Part shown: positions 1 through 6,293 of the stretch, one piece after another | How positions within the stretch are numbered: position 1 is the stretch's first letter | How the letters are laid out: each line of letters opens with the position of its first letter | DNA from: Bacteroidaceae bacterium | Lineage (GTDB): Bacteria; Bacteroidota; Bacteroidia; Bacteroidales; Bacteroidaceae | Assembly: GCA_017548225.1 (NCBI GenBank) | Contig: JAFYMV010000094.1 | Span: forward strand, 1-7,483 | DNA: 7,483 nucleotides | Direction of reading: 5' to 3' | Position numbers and translations under genes: made by a program | The notes under the pieces: model-generated | Told to the model about the DNA's origin: nothing | Seen by the model: the letters and a program-made list of their open reading frames with translations, nothing else | Database searches by the model: none

Positions 1-399
1 AGGATTGTTGTGGTGGTCGATGGATTTATATCTGATTGTGGCGTATTGATAGCCTAGCAATCTGTTCTTTCCTCCTGCTCCATCAGTGCCAACTTCAAAG
101 TTCGCTCCTGAGGCGTTAATACACTCCTCTTGATACTCTTCTGCTATAGCCAACTGCTCTTGTAAATAGGCCAAGAACGCGGTGTCGTCAGCATTTTTCT
201 CAGTTGTCTCTTTGATGAGCAACTCATAATGTTCAATCAATCCGATAGAATCGACTTCTCCAACCTGCTCAAAATAGACGTCCTCAGTAAGACCTGAAAT
301 ATTTTCAGGTGGGGTAACTTCCGAGCCATCATCTGGGCCAGTACATGCGACCAATACTGAAGCAATAAGCGCAATAAATGCAAATTTCTTAGTTTTCAT
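1..399 (-). CDS. Secreted lipoprotein, 3' end outside window (possible alpha/beta-hydrolase)
   Basis: The frame is open for 133 codons from the ATG at 397-399 to the left edge, so the C-terminus is missing. The N-terminus is a classic SPII signal: basic MKTKK, a hydrophobic stretch, then lipobox LVAC with Cys19 as the lipidated residue, followed by an acid-containing segment (TGPDDGSE). An acidic helical region follows at about residues 35-90. The last visible part, around YATIRYKSIDHHNNP, resembles the first beta-strand of secreted alpha/beta-hydrolases (a pattern like Y-x-S-x-D-x-x-G-x-P). That family guess is weak because no catalytic residues are in view. It starts only 12 nt after the stop of the C13-protease lipoprotein gene, so it is probably the fourth gene of the same operon. 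The lipoprotein assignment is strong; the enzyme class is speculative. Confidence 0.8.
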   Translation of the reverse strand, partial: MKTKKFAFIALIASVLVACTGPDDGSEVTPPENISGLTEDVYFEQVGEVDSIGLIEHYELLIKETTEKNADDTAFLAYLQEQLAIAEEYQEECINASGANFEVGTDGAGGKNRLLGYQYATIRYKSIDHHNNP

Positions 400-411
400 T
401 GTTTTAAGTTA

Positions 412-2601
412 TTAATGGTGAATAAAATAATGCCCAAGCATAGCATCTCCTAAATTGTAAAAGTTATCCAAATTATATACTTGTACATGTGACCCTAAAG
501 TGGCAGTGTACAATTGTTTATATGTATCCAACATGTTGATATACTTGTGTTCTTCGTTTACAATGTGTACTAAATTGGAGGTAAACCTGTCGCACATCCA
601 CACCCCCAATTCGTTGCTGAAATTATCGGCAAATGATGATTCATTGTCATCAGCCGCACTAATGCCCAACACGAGTGGAGTGCCCTCGATGGCTTTGACG
701 ACACTGCCCGAATAGCAAGGCTCGGCACAAATCAGCATACTTTGATACTTTCTTTCTTCATACAGTTTTCGCACAGCAGCACCCATCTGCTCAGAAGTAA
801 ACTTCTCACCTGTTTCCAGCCAGCTGAACGATTTCTTCGTCCCATGTCCTGTCCAATATATAAGAACATTGTCTGTGTCAGTAGACTCGAGCACAGTAGA
901 AAGGCGTTCGCCTTTATTCCCCACCAAAATATCCTCAATATCCTGCGTACTGAGTGTATCAGCTCTATAATCCATTACCACATGCTCATAAAGGTTTTCG
1001 CCATCCGATGAAACTCGTATAACACCTTTATACGGGTTTTTAGGATGATGGGCGATATCATCCCTCATAATGAGAATAATATCATCATCTGAATAATTAT
1101 TCTTCTTAAGCGTGTGGTATACATGCAAGAGGTCTGCTTGATGACGGTAGTTGCTCCATCCTTCAGATCCGCATATCAGTACGGCTTTATTTCCTTTGGG
1201 GACATAAGGCTTATATTGTGAGTTGGAGCCGTTTACGATTTCTTCAAACATAATTTTCCAATCCCAAGCGGCCATGTTGGAGGACAATTTCGCACCTTTC
1301 TCATTGATGAAATCCAATGCCACAGGGAAACCGTTATAAATAAGCCAGTTGATATGTGTACTTTTGACAAGAGTGGTATATGAACCTGCTGCAAATTTAA
1401 GGTTACCTAAGGTGCCTACTATATTGTATTCAGGGAGTTGGCCATATCTGATGGGATTCAGCACGACATCTCTCAAGCCAATATGGTCCCATGCCGGTGT
1501 GCTTGTTATCCAAGATGCCTCTTCCATATTACTCTCATCGCCTGCTACAGGCAGATCTGAAAGTCTTGCCAATGCCTCATTCATCGTAACATCATTTTCT
1601 GAATAGTGGCAATATGCGAATGATGCTAAAGACAGAAGGAAAGCGTCGTATAACTGGGCCTCTACGGGCATCGGAGTTTCTCCGAAACGCGCCTGGTATG
1701 CCAGATGGAAACCCGAGTTTGGTGATGAGTACATCGAGAATCCCTCCGCTCCTTCAGTCAGCTCTCCTAATGTCATCAGTGAAGAATTCAATACAGAACC
1801 CGTAAAGTATATCTTTGGGCTACCAGGATTGGACTTTGCTATCTCCAGTATGGTCTTTGCGTCGGCTGGGTCGTTTAGCGCACAGATGACGACTTCGGCT
1901 TCACTCTTGCAAATACTGCTGAACTCATCTTTCAATTCCAGAGAATTAGCATACTGCAATCTATCAACAATATCCAACTTCAACTCATTGGCATGGTATG
2001 GTACCCATTTGTTGAAGGTATCGCCATATTTATTGCCTGCGGAGATGACAGAAACCTTTTTAACACCCATAGATTCAGCCTTTGCAAGCATAAGATAAGC
2101 CTGGACAATATCGGTTTCCGATAGAGCCCACAAAAATGGTTTCTTGACGGAAACACCAGCTGTTCCACAAGAGTAACGACGTACGATATCCTCACATGAC
2201 GACATAACAAACATGGGTATACCTGCATCGTCAATGACGTTTGCTATGAGTTCAATATTGTCATCGTTCAGTGGGCCTATTACAGCCTTGATATCATCTC
2301 TATAGTAGATTTCATGGGCTAATCTACTCAAGTTAATGGTATTCTCATCATACCATTCCAGTTCAAGCTTCACCCCAACCGACTGATCGTATTGCGCCTT
2401 GGTTACATTCTCCTCAAACAGTTTGCTGATACGCTCATACCTAGCTTTATCGTTGCCCTCTCCTGTCAAAGGCAAAATCACCACAACTTTTGCAGTAACC
2501 CATTCATCTGGTTCCTGTACAGGTTCTAGCTCAGAGGCACTTTTGTCGCACGCGCAGAATAGGAGAGACAGAATCAATATGTATAGATACTTATTTCGCA
2601 T
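412..2601 (-). CDS. Lipoprotein fusing a type I periplasmic-binding domain to a C13 (legumain/GPI8-like) cysteine protease
   Basis: This is a 729-aa protein. Residues 1-18 are a lipoprotein signal ending LFCAC (Cys18 lipidated). Residues about 37-425 resemble LivJ-type substrate-binding proteins: VVVILPLTGEG at the first strand, AVIGP at 106-110, and VSVISAGNKYGDTF near 183-196 at the start of the second lobe. After a linker, residues about 468-729 form a full C13 peptidase domain. GSEGWSNYRHQAD (478-490) matches the legumain segment carrying the structural Asn and the S1-pocket Arg-His. DDIAHHPKNP follows at 514-523. The TGHG motif contains His586, and AEPCYSGS contains the likely nucleophile Cys629. 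In the known family these residues give cleavage or transpeptidation after Asn (or Asp). Later blocks (DYR at 544-546; LGVWMCDRF at 665-673) look closer to GPI8 than to animal legumain. Its start overlaps the upstream gene by 11 nt, implying translational coupling. It probably acts in the periplasm or on the cell surface; the substrate is unknown. Confidence 0.9.
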   Translation of the reverse strand: MRNKYLYILILSLLFCACDKSASELEPVQEPDEWVTAKVVVILPLTGEGNDKARYERISKLFEENVTKAQYDQSVGVKLELEWYDENTINLSRLAHEIYYRDDIKAVIGPLNDDNIELIANVIDDAGIPMFVMSSCEDIVRRYSCGTAGVSVKKPFLWALSETDIVQAYLMLAKAESMGVKKVSVISAGNKYGDTFNKWVPYHANELKLDIVDRLQYANSLELKDEFSSICKSEAEVVICALNDPADAKTILEIAKSNPGSPKIYFTGSVLNSSLMTLGELTEGAEGFSMYSSPNSGFHLAYQARFGETPMPVEAQLYDAFLLSLASFAYCHYSENDVTMNEALARLSDLPVAGDESNMEEASWITSTPAWDHIGLRDVVLNPIRYGQLPEYNIVGTLGNLKFAAGSYTTLVKSTHINWLIYNGFPVALDFINEKGAKLSSNMAAWDWKIMFEEIVNGSNSQYKPYVPKGNKAVLICGSEGWSNYRHQADLLHVYHTLKKNNYSDDDIILIMRDDIAHHPKNPYKGVIRVSSDGENLYEHVVMDYRADTLSTQDIEDILVGNKGERLSTVLESTDTDNVLIYWTGHGTKKSFSWLETGEKFTSEQMGAAVRKLYEERKYQSMLICAEPCYSGSVVKAIEGTPLVLGISAADDNESSFADNFSNELGVWMCDRFTSNLVHIVNEEHKYINMLDTYKQLYTATLGSHVQVYNLDNFYNLGDAMLGHYFIHH

Positions 2602-3607
2602 AGACGCTCTCCATTTTAATTGCTTGTTCGTGAATCTCCTGCGCTATCGGTTCAAGGAGAGACTTGTAATTTTTAGCGATAACAAGTTCTACCCAGTCAT
2701 CTTTCAAGCCAAATACCCTATAATGCATCAAACTATTATCTGCCCAGTCCGAAACACATTCAGACAGTACTCTGTCCAGATGTTCAACGCACGAAAACGG
2801 GACATCAGATGAATAAATAGACATGTCTGAATCCATTCCAATGGTATAAAAACTACCTGGATATTCTCTGTTATATCTTAAGAATCCCATAATCGTTTCA
2901 CCGCAGATGGGCAGTACCATATCATAAGCCCCACTGCATTCTGGGGCAGAGTACAGGTATGCAGAGGTTCTTTTAAGAAACCCTTCCGTATCACTGTCAT
3001 TGATAAGGCTAAAATCTACGACATCGACATGATTTTTATTATTTCGACTAAACCCATCAATAAATCCGTCGCGTCCTTCTCTCATGTAGCGATAGGTGTC
3101 GTTTGCAAGATAGATTCTGACATTGTTCACATCGCTCATTTTACCTGCTACATAACCTGCTTCGTACATCAAACCGTAAAACGGGACATGCGCTGTGTAG
3201 ACATCAGGGTGTCTAAAATCGCCATCGAGCACAAGTAATTTAGTAGAATCGCTATCCATGATGAGTCCATCACAAGCTGCATTGTACAGATAGTTTGAGT
3301 ATTCTGGATCCGTAGAGATAATCAGGCGTTTTACTCCCTTCTGATTACCACTTGCGAGCTTTGCTATTGTCTTGGCTCCATCTTCATAGGTTGTAGGGAA
3401 TATAGGGCGGAAGGATATGCCCAGCAAATCGGTTGTTCTGACTATGCCCGTGTAAATGAGACTAGCATTGGTCTGGTCTCCTATTCCGTTGGGAGTAAAC
3501 ACAGCTATTACTTCTGTGTCATACTTGAAAGGGACCTGATCGTCTGCATTTTCAGAACAGGAGCATATCAATAGGGACAGGAGTATGATTTGCAATATTA
3601 CCTTCAT
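2591..3607 (-). CDS. Orphan BMP/PnrA-like substrate-binding lipoprotein
   Basis: This is a 338-aa protein. The signal peptide ends ICSC, with Cys17 as the lipidation site, followed by SENADD. The mature part has features of the BMP (basic membrane protein, PnrA/Med) type I binding fold: VIAVFTPNGIGDQTNAS at about 33-49 (BMP proteins have a GxGDxxFN-like segment here), then GYVAGKM near 150-157 and a GRDGFIDGF segment, both typical landmarks of the family. Known BMP proteins bind nucleosides or autoinducer-like small molecules and feed an ABC transporter. Here no permease or ATPase is adjacent; the neighbours are other lipoproteins. It starts 46 nt after the lipocalin-like gene ends, and its last 11 nt overlap the start of the PBP-C13 gene. 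The domain is divergent, so the ligand cannot be predicted. Family placement is moderately sure; lipoprotein status is strong. Confidence 0.8.
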   Translation of the reverse strand: MKVILQIILLSLLICSCSENADDQVPFKYDTEVIAVFTPNGIGDQTNASLIYTGIVRTTDLLGISFRPIFPTTYEDGAKTIAKLASGNQKGVKRLIISTDPEYSNYLYNAACDGLIMDSDSTKLLVLDGDFRHPDVYTAHVPFYGLMYEAGYVAGKMSDVNNVRIYLANDTYRYMREGRDGFIDGFSRNNKNHVDVVDFSLINDSDTEGFLKRTSAYLYSAPECSGAYDMVLPICGETIMGFLRYNREYPGSFYTIGMDSDMSIYSSDVPFSCVEHLDRVLSECVSDWADNSLMHYRVFGLKDDWVELVIAKNYKSLLEPIAQEIHEQAIKMESVYAK

Positions 3608-3653
3608 TCCAATATCAGCTTGGCATTAACTTGAAAAGGGAGATTCGACTCTA

Positions 3654-4916
3654 TCATTTCCCCTGTTTTGAGGTTTTCACTACGATACTCATATTTATGG
3701 AGTTGATAACCTCATCTACTTTATCATATTCGTCCTGTACGGCAACGGCATCATTGAGGTCCAACTGACCAGTCTGAGCCAACATGGTATTCTTCATGTT
3801 GCCAAAGAAGTCGATGACTGCCTTGGTATACATGTACATATGCAACTGGCTGGATGCAGCATCCTGGAATACATACAAGTCCACATCTCTAAAAGCTGCA
3901 TGGCGCTCACTCATCTTAAAAACAACCTTATTTCCCTCCACTTCAATGAGAGCATCCATAACAATAGGCTGCCCGTCGTAAGTAAATGTGTACTTGATCG
4001 AATCTGCACTAGGGAACTCAACATTGAAGACGAAGTTCCTGAGCATCTTGTCAAGCAAAGCACCATCCATCTTCGAGAAGTTGAATAGATACCCCATAAA
4101 GTAGATATCCTTATCCTCTCCACTTACATTGGTGACATAAACATTGCTGTAGTCATACCTCCTTTCAGCAAGGTCGAGCGTCTCCCTTACGCGAAGGTAT
4201 GATGCAGAGGTCTCAACCATATCCTTCCCTGCCGAGACAAAATACCTATAGGTCATAATATCGCCCAAAGCTGTTCCGTTAGGAGAGTAGATCAAGCGGG
4301 TAGCAATATAGCAATCAGGACTGTCTGTTGGCTTTTTATCAAGGTTTTTCGCAAACATCAAATCTCCGACGACAGTGTAAGTCGAGCTTAAATTTACAGC
4401 ATAGCCTTCAGAATGAGGAAGGATTCCCGTATAAGTTCTTGAGCCATCGTCATGGTATGACACGACCGAGATTTCACTATTAGTCCCGTATTTAGTATCA
4501 TTGCATACCCACATCCCCAAGAGCTCCTGAGAGAGATTATTTGCACAGTAGCGGTATGTGTAGCGTTCACCTTCATCTGTGTAGACAGAGAACACCTCAC
4601 CAGGAATGATTACAAACTTTCCCTCGTAATTGTCGTCATCCTCGAAGGTCATGATGAATCTGCCATCCCTGACCTCTATATGACCTCTTATATTCTCCCA
4701 ATATTCGCCATCCTCTACGCCAGTAGACATTGCAGAGCCATCGGCACTAATCACCAATGCCTCTGCAAAGTTTGCTTGGAGACAAGTCCAAGTGCCAACG
4801 AGATCTGCAGCGTAGTCATAATCGTCAGGATTGTCGTCAAGCCCGTGTTTCTCACAACTTGCAAGACTCAATATAGTAAATATGGCAATGAATGCCATTG
4901 TCAGTAGTTTCTTCAT
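3654..4916 (-). CDS. Lipoprotein with two lipocalin-like repeats, function unknown
   Basis: This is a 420-aa protein. The signal peptide ends SLASC (Cys21 lipidated) and is followed by an acidic stretch (CEKHGLDDNPDDYDY), the kind of segment linked in Bacteroidota to surface export of lipoproteins. Two similar modules follow: residues about 38-125 begin DLVGTWTC and end with TYRYC, and residues about 131-228 begin ELLGMWVCND and end with TYRYF. The G-x-W start of each is typical of lipocalin-like beta-barrel domains common in Bacteroides lipoproteins. Residues about 255-420 form a third, unrecognised part, beta-rich at first and helical at the end. It is the first gene after the promoter at 4945-4976 and leads the operon containing the two binding-protein lipoproteins. 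I do not recognise a specific family; a ligand- or protein-binding role is only inferred. Confidence 0.85.
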   Translation of the reverse strand: MKKLLTMAFIAIFTILSLASCEKHGLDDNPDDYDYAADLVGTWTCLQANFAEALVISADGSAMSTGVEDGEYWENIRGHIEVRDGRFIMTFEDDDNYEGKFVIIPGEVFSVYTDEGERYTYRYCANNLSQELLGMWVCNDTKYGTNSEISVVSYHDDGSRTYTGILPHSEGYAVNLSSTYTVVGDLMFAKNLDKKPTDSPDCYIATRLIYSPNGTALGDIMTYRYFVSAGKDMVETSASYLRVRETLDLAERRYDYSNVYVTNVSGEDKDIYFMGYLFNFSKMDGALLDKMLRNFVFNVEFPSADSIKYTFTYDGQPIVMDALIEVEGNKVVFKMSERHAAFRDVDLYVFQDAASSQLHMYMYTKAVIDFFGNMKNTMLAQTGQLDLNDAVAVQDEYDKVDEVINSINMSIVVKTSKQGK

Positions 4917-4944
4917 TGTCGGTCACATACATTTATTCATAATG

Positions 4945-4976
4945 CAAATTTACTCTGACGGCACAAGACCTACAAA
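4945..4976 (-). promoter_or_regulatory. Bacteroides-type promoter of the lipoprotein operon
   Basis: On the minus strand the -33 element TTTG (4973-4976) and the -7 element TAAATTTG (4945-4952) are separated by 20 nt. Both fit the Bacteroides housekeeping sigma consensus (TTTG / TAnnTTTG, spacing about 19-21). Transcription would start near 4938-4940 and give a leader of roughly 22-24 nt before the ATG at 4914-4916. The leader is AT-rich with no Shine-Dalgarno sequence, as is normal in this phylum. Confidence 0.75.
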
Positions 4977-5034
4977 GAAGCGAATCCTACATTTCGTATT
5001 ACAACACCATGTTTAATATTAAAAACCGCAGCTT

Positions 5035-5052
5035 GTATACATGGATGTAAAC
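5035..5052. promoter_or_regulatory. Imperfect palindrome upstream of the operon promoter, possible operator
   Basis: GTATACAT-GG-ATGTAAAC has 7 of 8 arm positions complementary. It lies about 59 nt upstream of the -33 element of the lipoprotein promoter, a position where an activator could bind. A second small palindrome, TCTAGACTAGA (5055-5065), follows directly. No regulator gene is nearby, and short AT-rich palindromes arise by chance, so confidence is low. Confidence 0.25.
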
Positions 5053-5087
5053 ATTCTAGACTAGACCACTCCGCAGTATTTGTATAA

Positions 5088-5706
5088 TTTCACTACATCA
5101 ACCAATATACACCCATAGAAACGATATACGGAGTGTTTACAAAGAAGTACGGGTTCTCTACAGACATGACCCAAATGCATGAAGAAAGATTGAGAGACTA
5201 CTATTCAGTGCTGGGCTATGCCCTGTCGCGCACAGAGAATATGAAGGAGGCCGAGAAGACGATGCTCAAAGCCCTGACCTTGCCCTTGCACCATGCCACC
5301 CCGGAGCACTACTTCCGCGACTATGCCCACGCAGCTGCCGTATTCTATAGCATTCACCAATTACCAGGACGAAGTAGTCAACTGATGTCAAGAAGCCTTG
5401 CAACAGGCAGAACTGTGCAAAAGCACCTCGGGCAAGCAATGGGTGACAGCCATGTTGTCCTCGTTCTATAAGCGCAACGGACAGTTCAACAAAGCATTGG
5501 ACTTATTCCAGCAAAGCATCGATGAGACACAAGCAAGACAGGATGACTATGAACACACCCTAAACCACTACCTGCAGAACAAGAAGCCGAGCAAGGTGGA
5601 ACAATACTTAAGAATGATACTCCAAGAGAAGCAAGCATTCAACGAGAAGACCCTAACAACAAAACAAAGTAATTATAATTATAATAATAATAATCGTAAT
5701 CTGTAA
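5088..5706 (+). pseudogene. Broken TPR-repeat protein gene (sensor-like fragment)
   Basis: Two adjoining frames read as one helical-repeat protein. The first (from about 5088, with a possible GTG at 5133, to about 5361) encodes TPR-like helices such as YYSVLGYALSRTENMKEAEK and an RDYAHAAAVFYSIHQ helix. Near 5358-5362 the reading must shift: the other frame continues YQDEVVN, then hits TGA at 5383-5385, where a Trp codon (TGG) would fit, then CQEALQQAELCKSTSGKQW and a clear TPR (about SSFYKRNGQFNKALDLFQQS). It ends at TAA 5704-5706. Sequences of this style occur in the TPR sensor parts of Bacteroidales regulators. No start-proximal signal peptide, transmembrane segment or kinase/HTH part remains, so it is also truncated at both ends. 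TGA is a true stop elsewhere in the window, so recoding is not an explanation. Confidence 0.7.
5671..5694. repeat. AT microsatellite at the end of the TPR pseudogene
   Basis: An AAT/TAA-type simple repeat covers this stretch. Read in the pseudogene frame it gives a low-complexity Asn/Tyr tail, which does not look like original coding sequence. Slippage at such a tract is common. Confidence 0.6.
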
Positions 5707-5743
5707 TCGATTTTCATGACATTTTTGACACAAAGTTCTTTTT

Positions 5744-5800
5744 TTTTGTGTGTTATATCACATAAAAATAAGGACATTTTGTGCGTTATATCGAATAAAA
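5744..5800. repeat. Two tandem 24-nt repeats, each an imperfect palindrome
   Basis: Copies at 5744-5767 and 5777-5800 match at 21 of 24 positions with a 33-nt period. Each centres on TTATAT. In copy 1 the core is flanked TG..CA and in copy 2 CG..CG, so the change on one side is matched by a symmetric change on the other. That pattern suits a dyad-symmetric binding site (or paired RNA) rather than chance duplication. No intact gene lies directly downstream on either strand. Confidence 0.5.
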
Positions 5801-5844
5801 GTAGCTATTCGGCCACATTTACTATGCAGTCATTTGCCTTTCCA

Positions 5845-5880
5845 CCGAGTAAACGATTTTTATTTTTGCCCTGGCAAGGA
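5845..5880 (-). repeat. Left copy of a 36-nt inverted repeat
   Basis: Read on the minus strand it begins TCCTTGCCAGG and ends TTTACTCGG, with an A-rich centre. It matches 6606-6641 (plus strand) at 33 of 36 positions. The two copies point away from each other. Similarity fades quickly beyond both ends, apart from a possible TGCATA match further out. Confidence 0.75.
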
Positions 5881-5908
5881 AGCCGAAACGGCTGTTTAGT
5901 GTGTGAGT

Positions 5909-6055
5909 TTAGTGTACCATCCGGCAGGTGCCGATATGGTCTATCTCCACACGATTGCCATCAAGCAATGCATCGCCGAAGCGTTGTCCCACGGCCTGCA
6001 ACACGGCAGTTACTTTCGCCTCGGTGATGTTGCAGGCCGAACTAAAAACGAATGT
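5909..6055 (-). pseudogene. HU-like DNA-binding protein remnant
   Basis: The minus strand is open for 48 codons and stops with TAA at 5909-5911. Its text, about CNITEAKVTAVLQAV then ALLDGNRVEIDHIGTCRM, follows the core pattern of Bacteroidales HU/IHF-like proteins: a helix after 't-x-a-d-V-k-x-V-l', then L-x-x-G-x-x-V-x-L-x-x-I/L-G-t-f. The N-terminal part is missing (in-frame stop at 6056-6058) and the protein ends right after the IGT segment, without the DNA-binding arm. It is therefore a fragment and not a working gene. No start codon or promoter is visible. The plus-strand reading of the same DNA is not better supported. Confidence 0.5.
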
Positions 6056-6062
6056 TTAACTT
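6037..6062. repeat. 26-nt direct repeat, copy 1
   Basis: CCGAACTAAAAACG followed by AATGTTTAACTT. It matches 6136-6161 at 24 of 26 positions, offset 99 nt. It overlaps the N-terminal end of the HU-like remnant, at the point where the family similarity stops. Confidence 0.65.
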
Positions 6063-6135
6063 TCAATTTTTAATTTTCAAAGTTCGCGCCAAAGAGTGAG
6101 AGTCAAATAGGTTTGAACTATCACAACGAGTGCAA

Positions 6136-6161
6136 CCGAACTAAAAACGCATGTTTAATTT
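6136..6161. repeat. 26-nt direct repeat, copy 2
   Basis: CCGAACTAAAAACG followed by CATGTTTAATTT, in the same orientation as copy 1. TGCA also occurs just upstream of both copies (6031-6034 and 6131-6134), extending the similarity with a 1-nt gap. Confidence 0.65.
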
Positions 6162-6165
6162 ATCT

Positions 6166-6258
6166 ATCGTACGATGGCCATCATACAACTGAATGGTGGC
6201 GAACAACCAGTTGTTTGATGATGAGCAGACATGCGTCCGTTGTCCATCGTACGACAAC
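6166..6258. repeat. Nested palindromes / multi-stem structure
   Basis: Outer arms TCGTACGATGG (6167-6177) and CCATCGTACGA (6244-6254) are exact reverse complements. Inside them CATCATACAACTG (6179-6191) pairs with CAGTTGTTTGATG (6208-6220) at 12 of 13 positions around a 16-nt loop. The left arm contains a perfect 10-nt palindrome, ATCGTACGAT (6166-6175). The right arm can also form its own hairpin, GTTGTC/GACAAC (6239-6244 with 6253-6258). The result could fold as a branched structure in DNA or RNA, or be a remnant of mobile-element ends. Function unknown. Confidence 0.6.
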
Positions 6259-6293
6259 TTTTCTTCATGCAAAATTACAAAAAGACAAAGTGA

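Noticed and set aside
2399..2812. 137-codon plus-strand open frame spanning the overlap of the two binding-protein genes
   Set aside because: It lies opposite two well-supported lipoprotein genes and its sequence shows no family-like pattern; it is an antisense shadow.
3608..3653. Internal terminator or promoter between the first two operon genes
   Set aside because: The 46-nt gap has no hairpin with a T-run and no TAnnTTTG element.
5383..5385. TGA read as Trp (alternative genetic code)
   Set aside because: TGA ends the 420-aa lipoprotein and the RsbW-like gene in this window, and the TPR gene also carries a frameshift.
5744..5800. CRISPR-like repeat pair
   Set aside because: There are only two copies, the intervening sequence is 9 nt, and no cas genes are present; the spacing is wrong for a CRISPR array.
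5716..6027. 103-codon plus-strand open frame with an apparent 11-residue repeat (LCVISHKNKD / LCVISNKSS)
   Set aside because: The repeat follows from the 33-nt DNA repeat, which happens to be a multiple of three. The frame crosses the 36-nt repeat and the HU remnant on the other strand and has no protein-like character after that.
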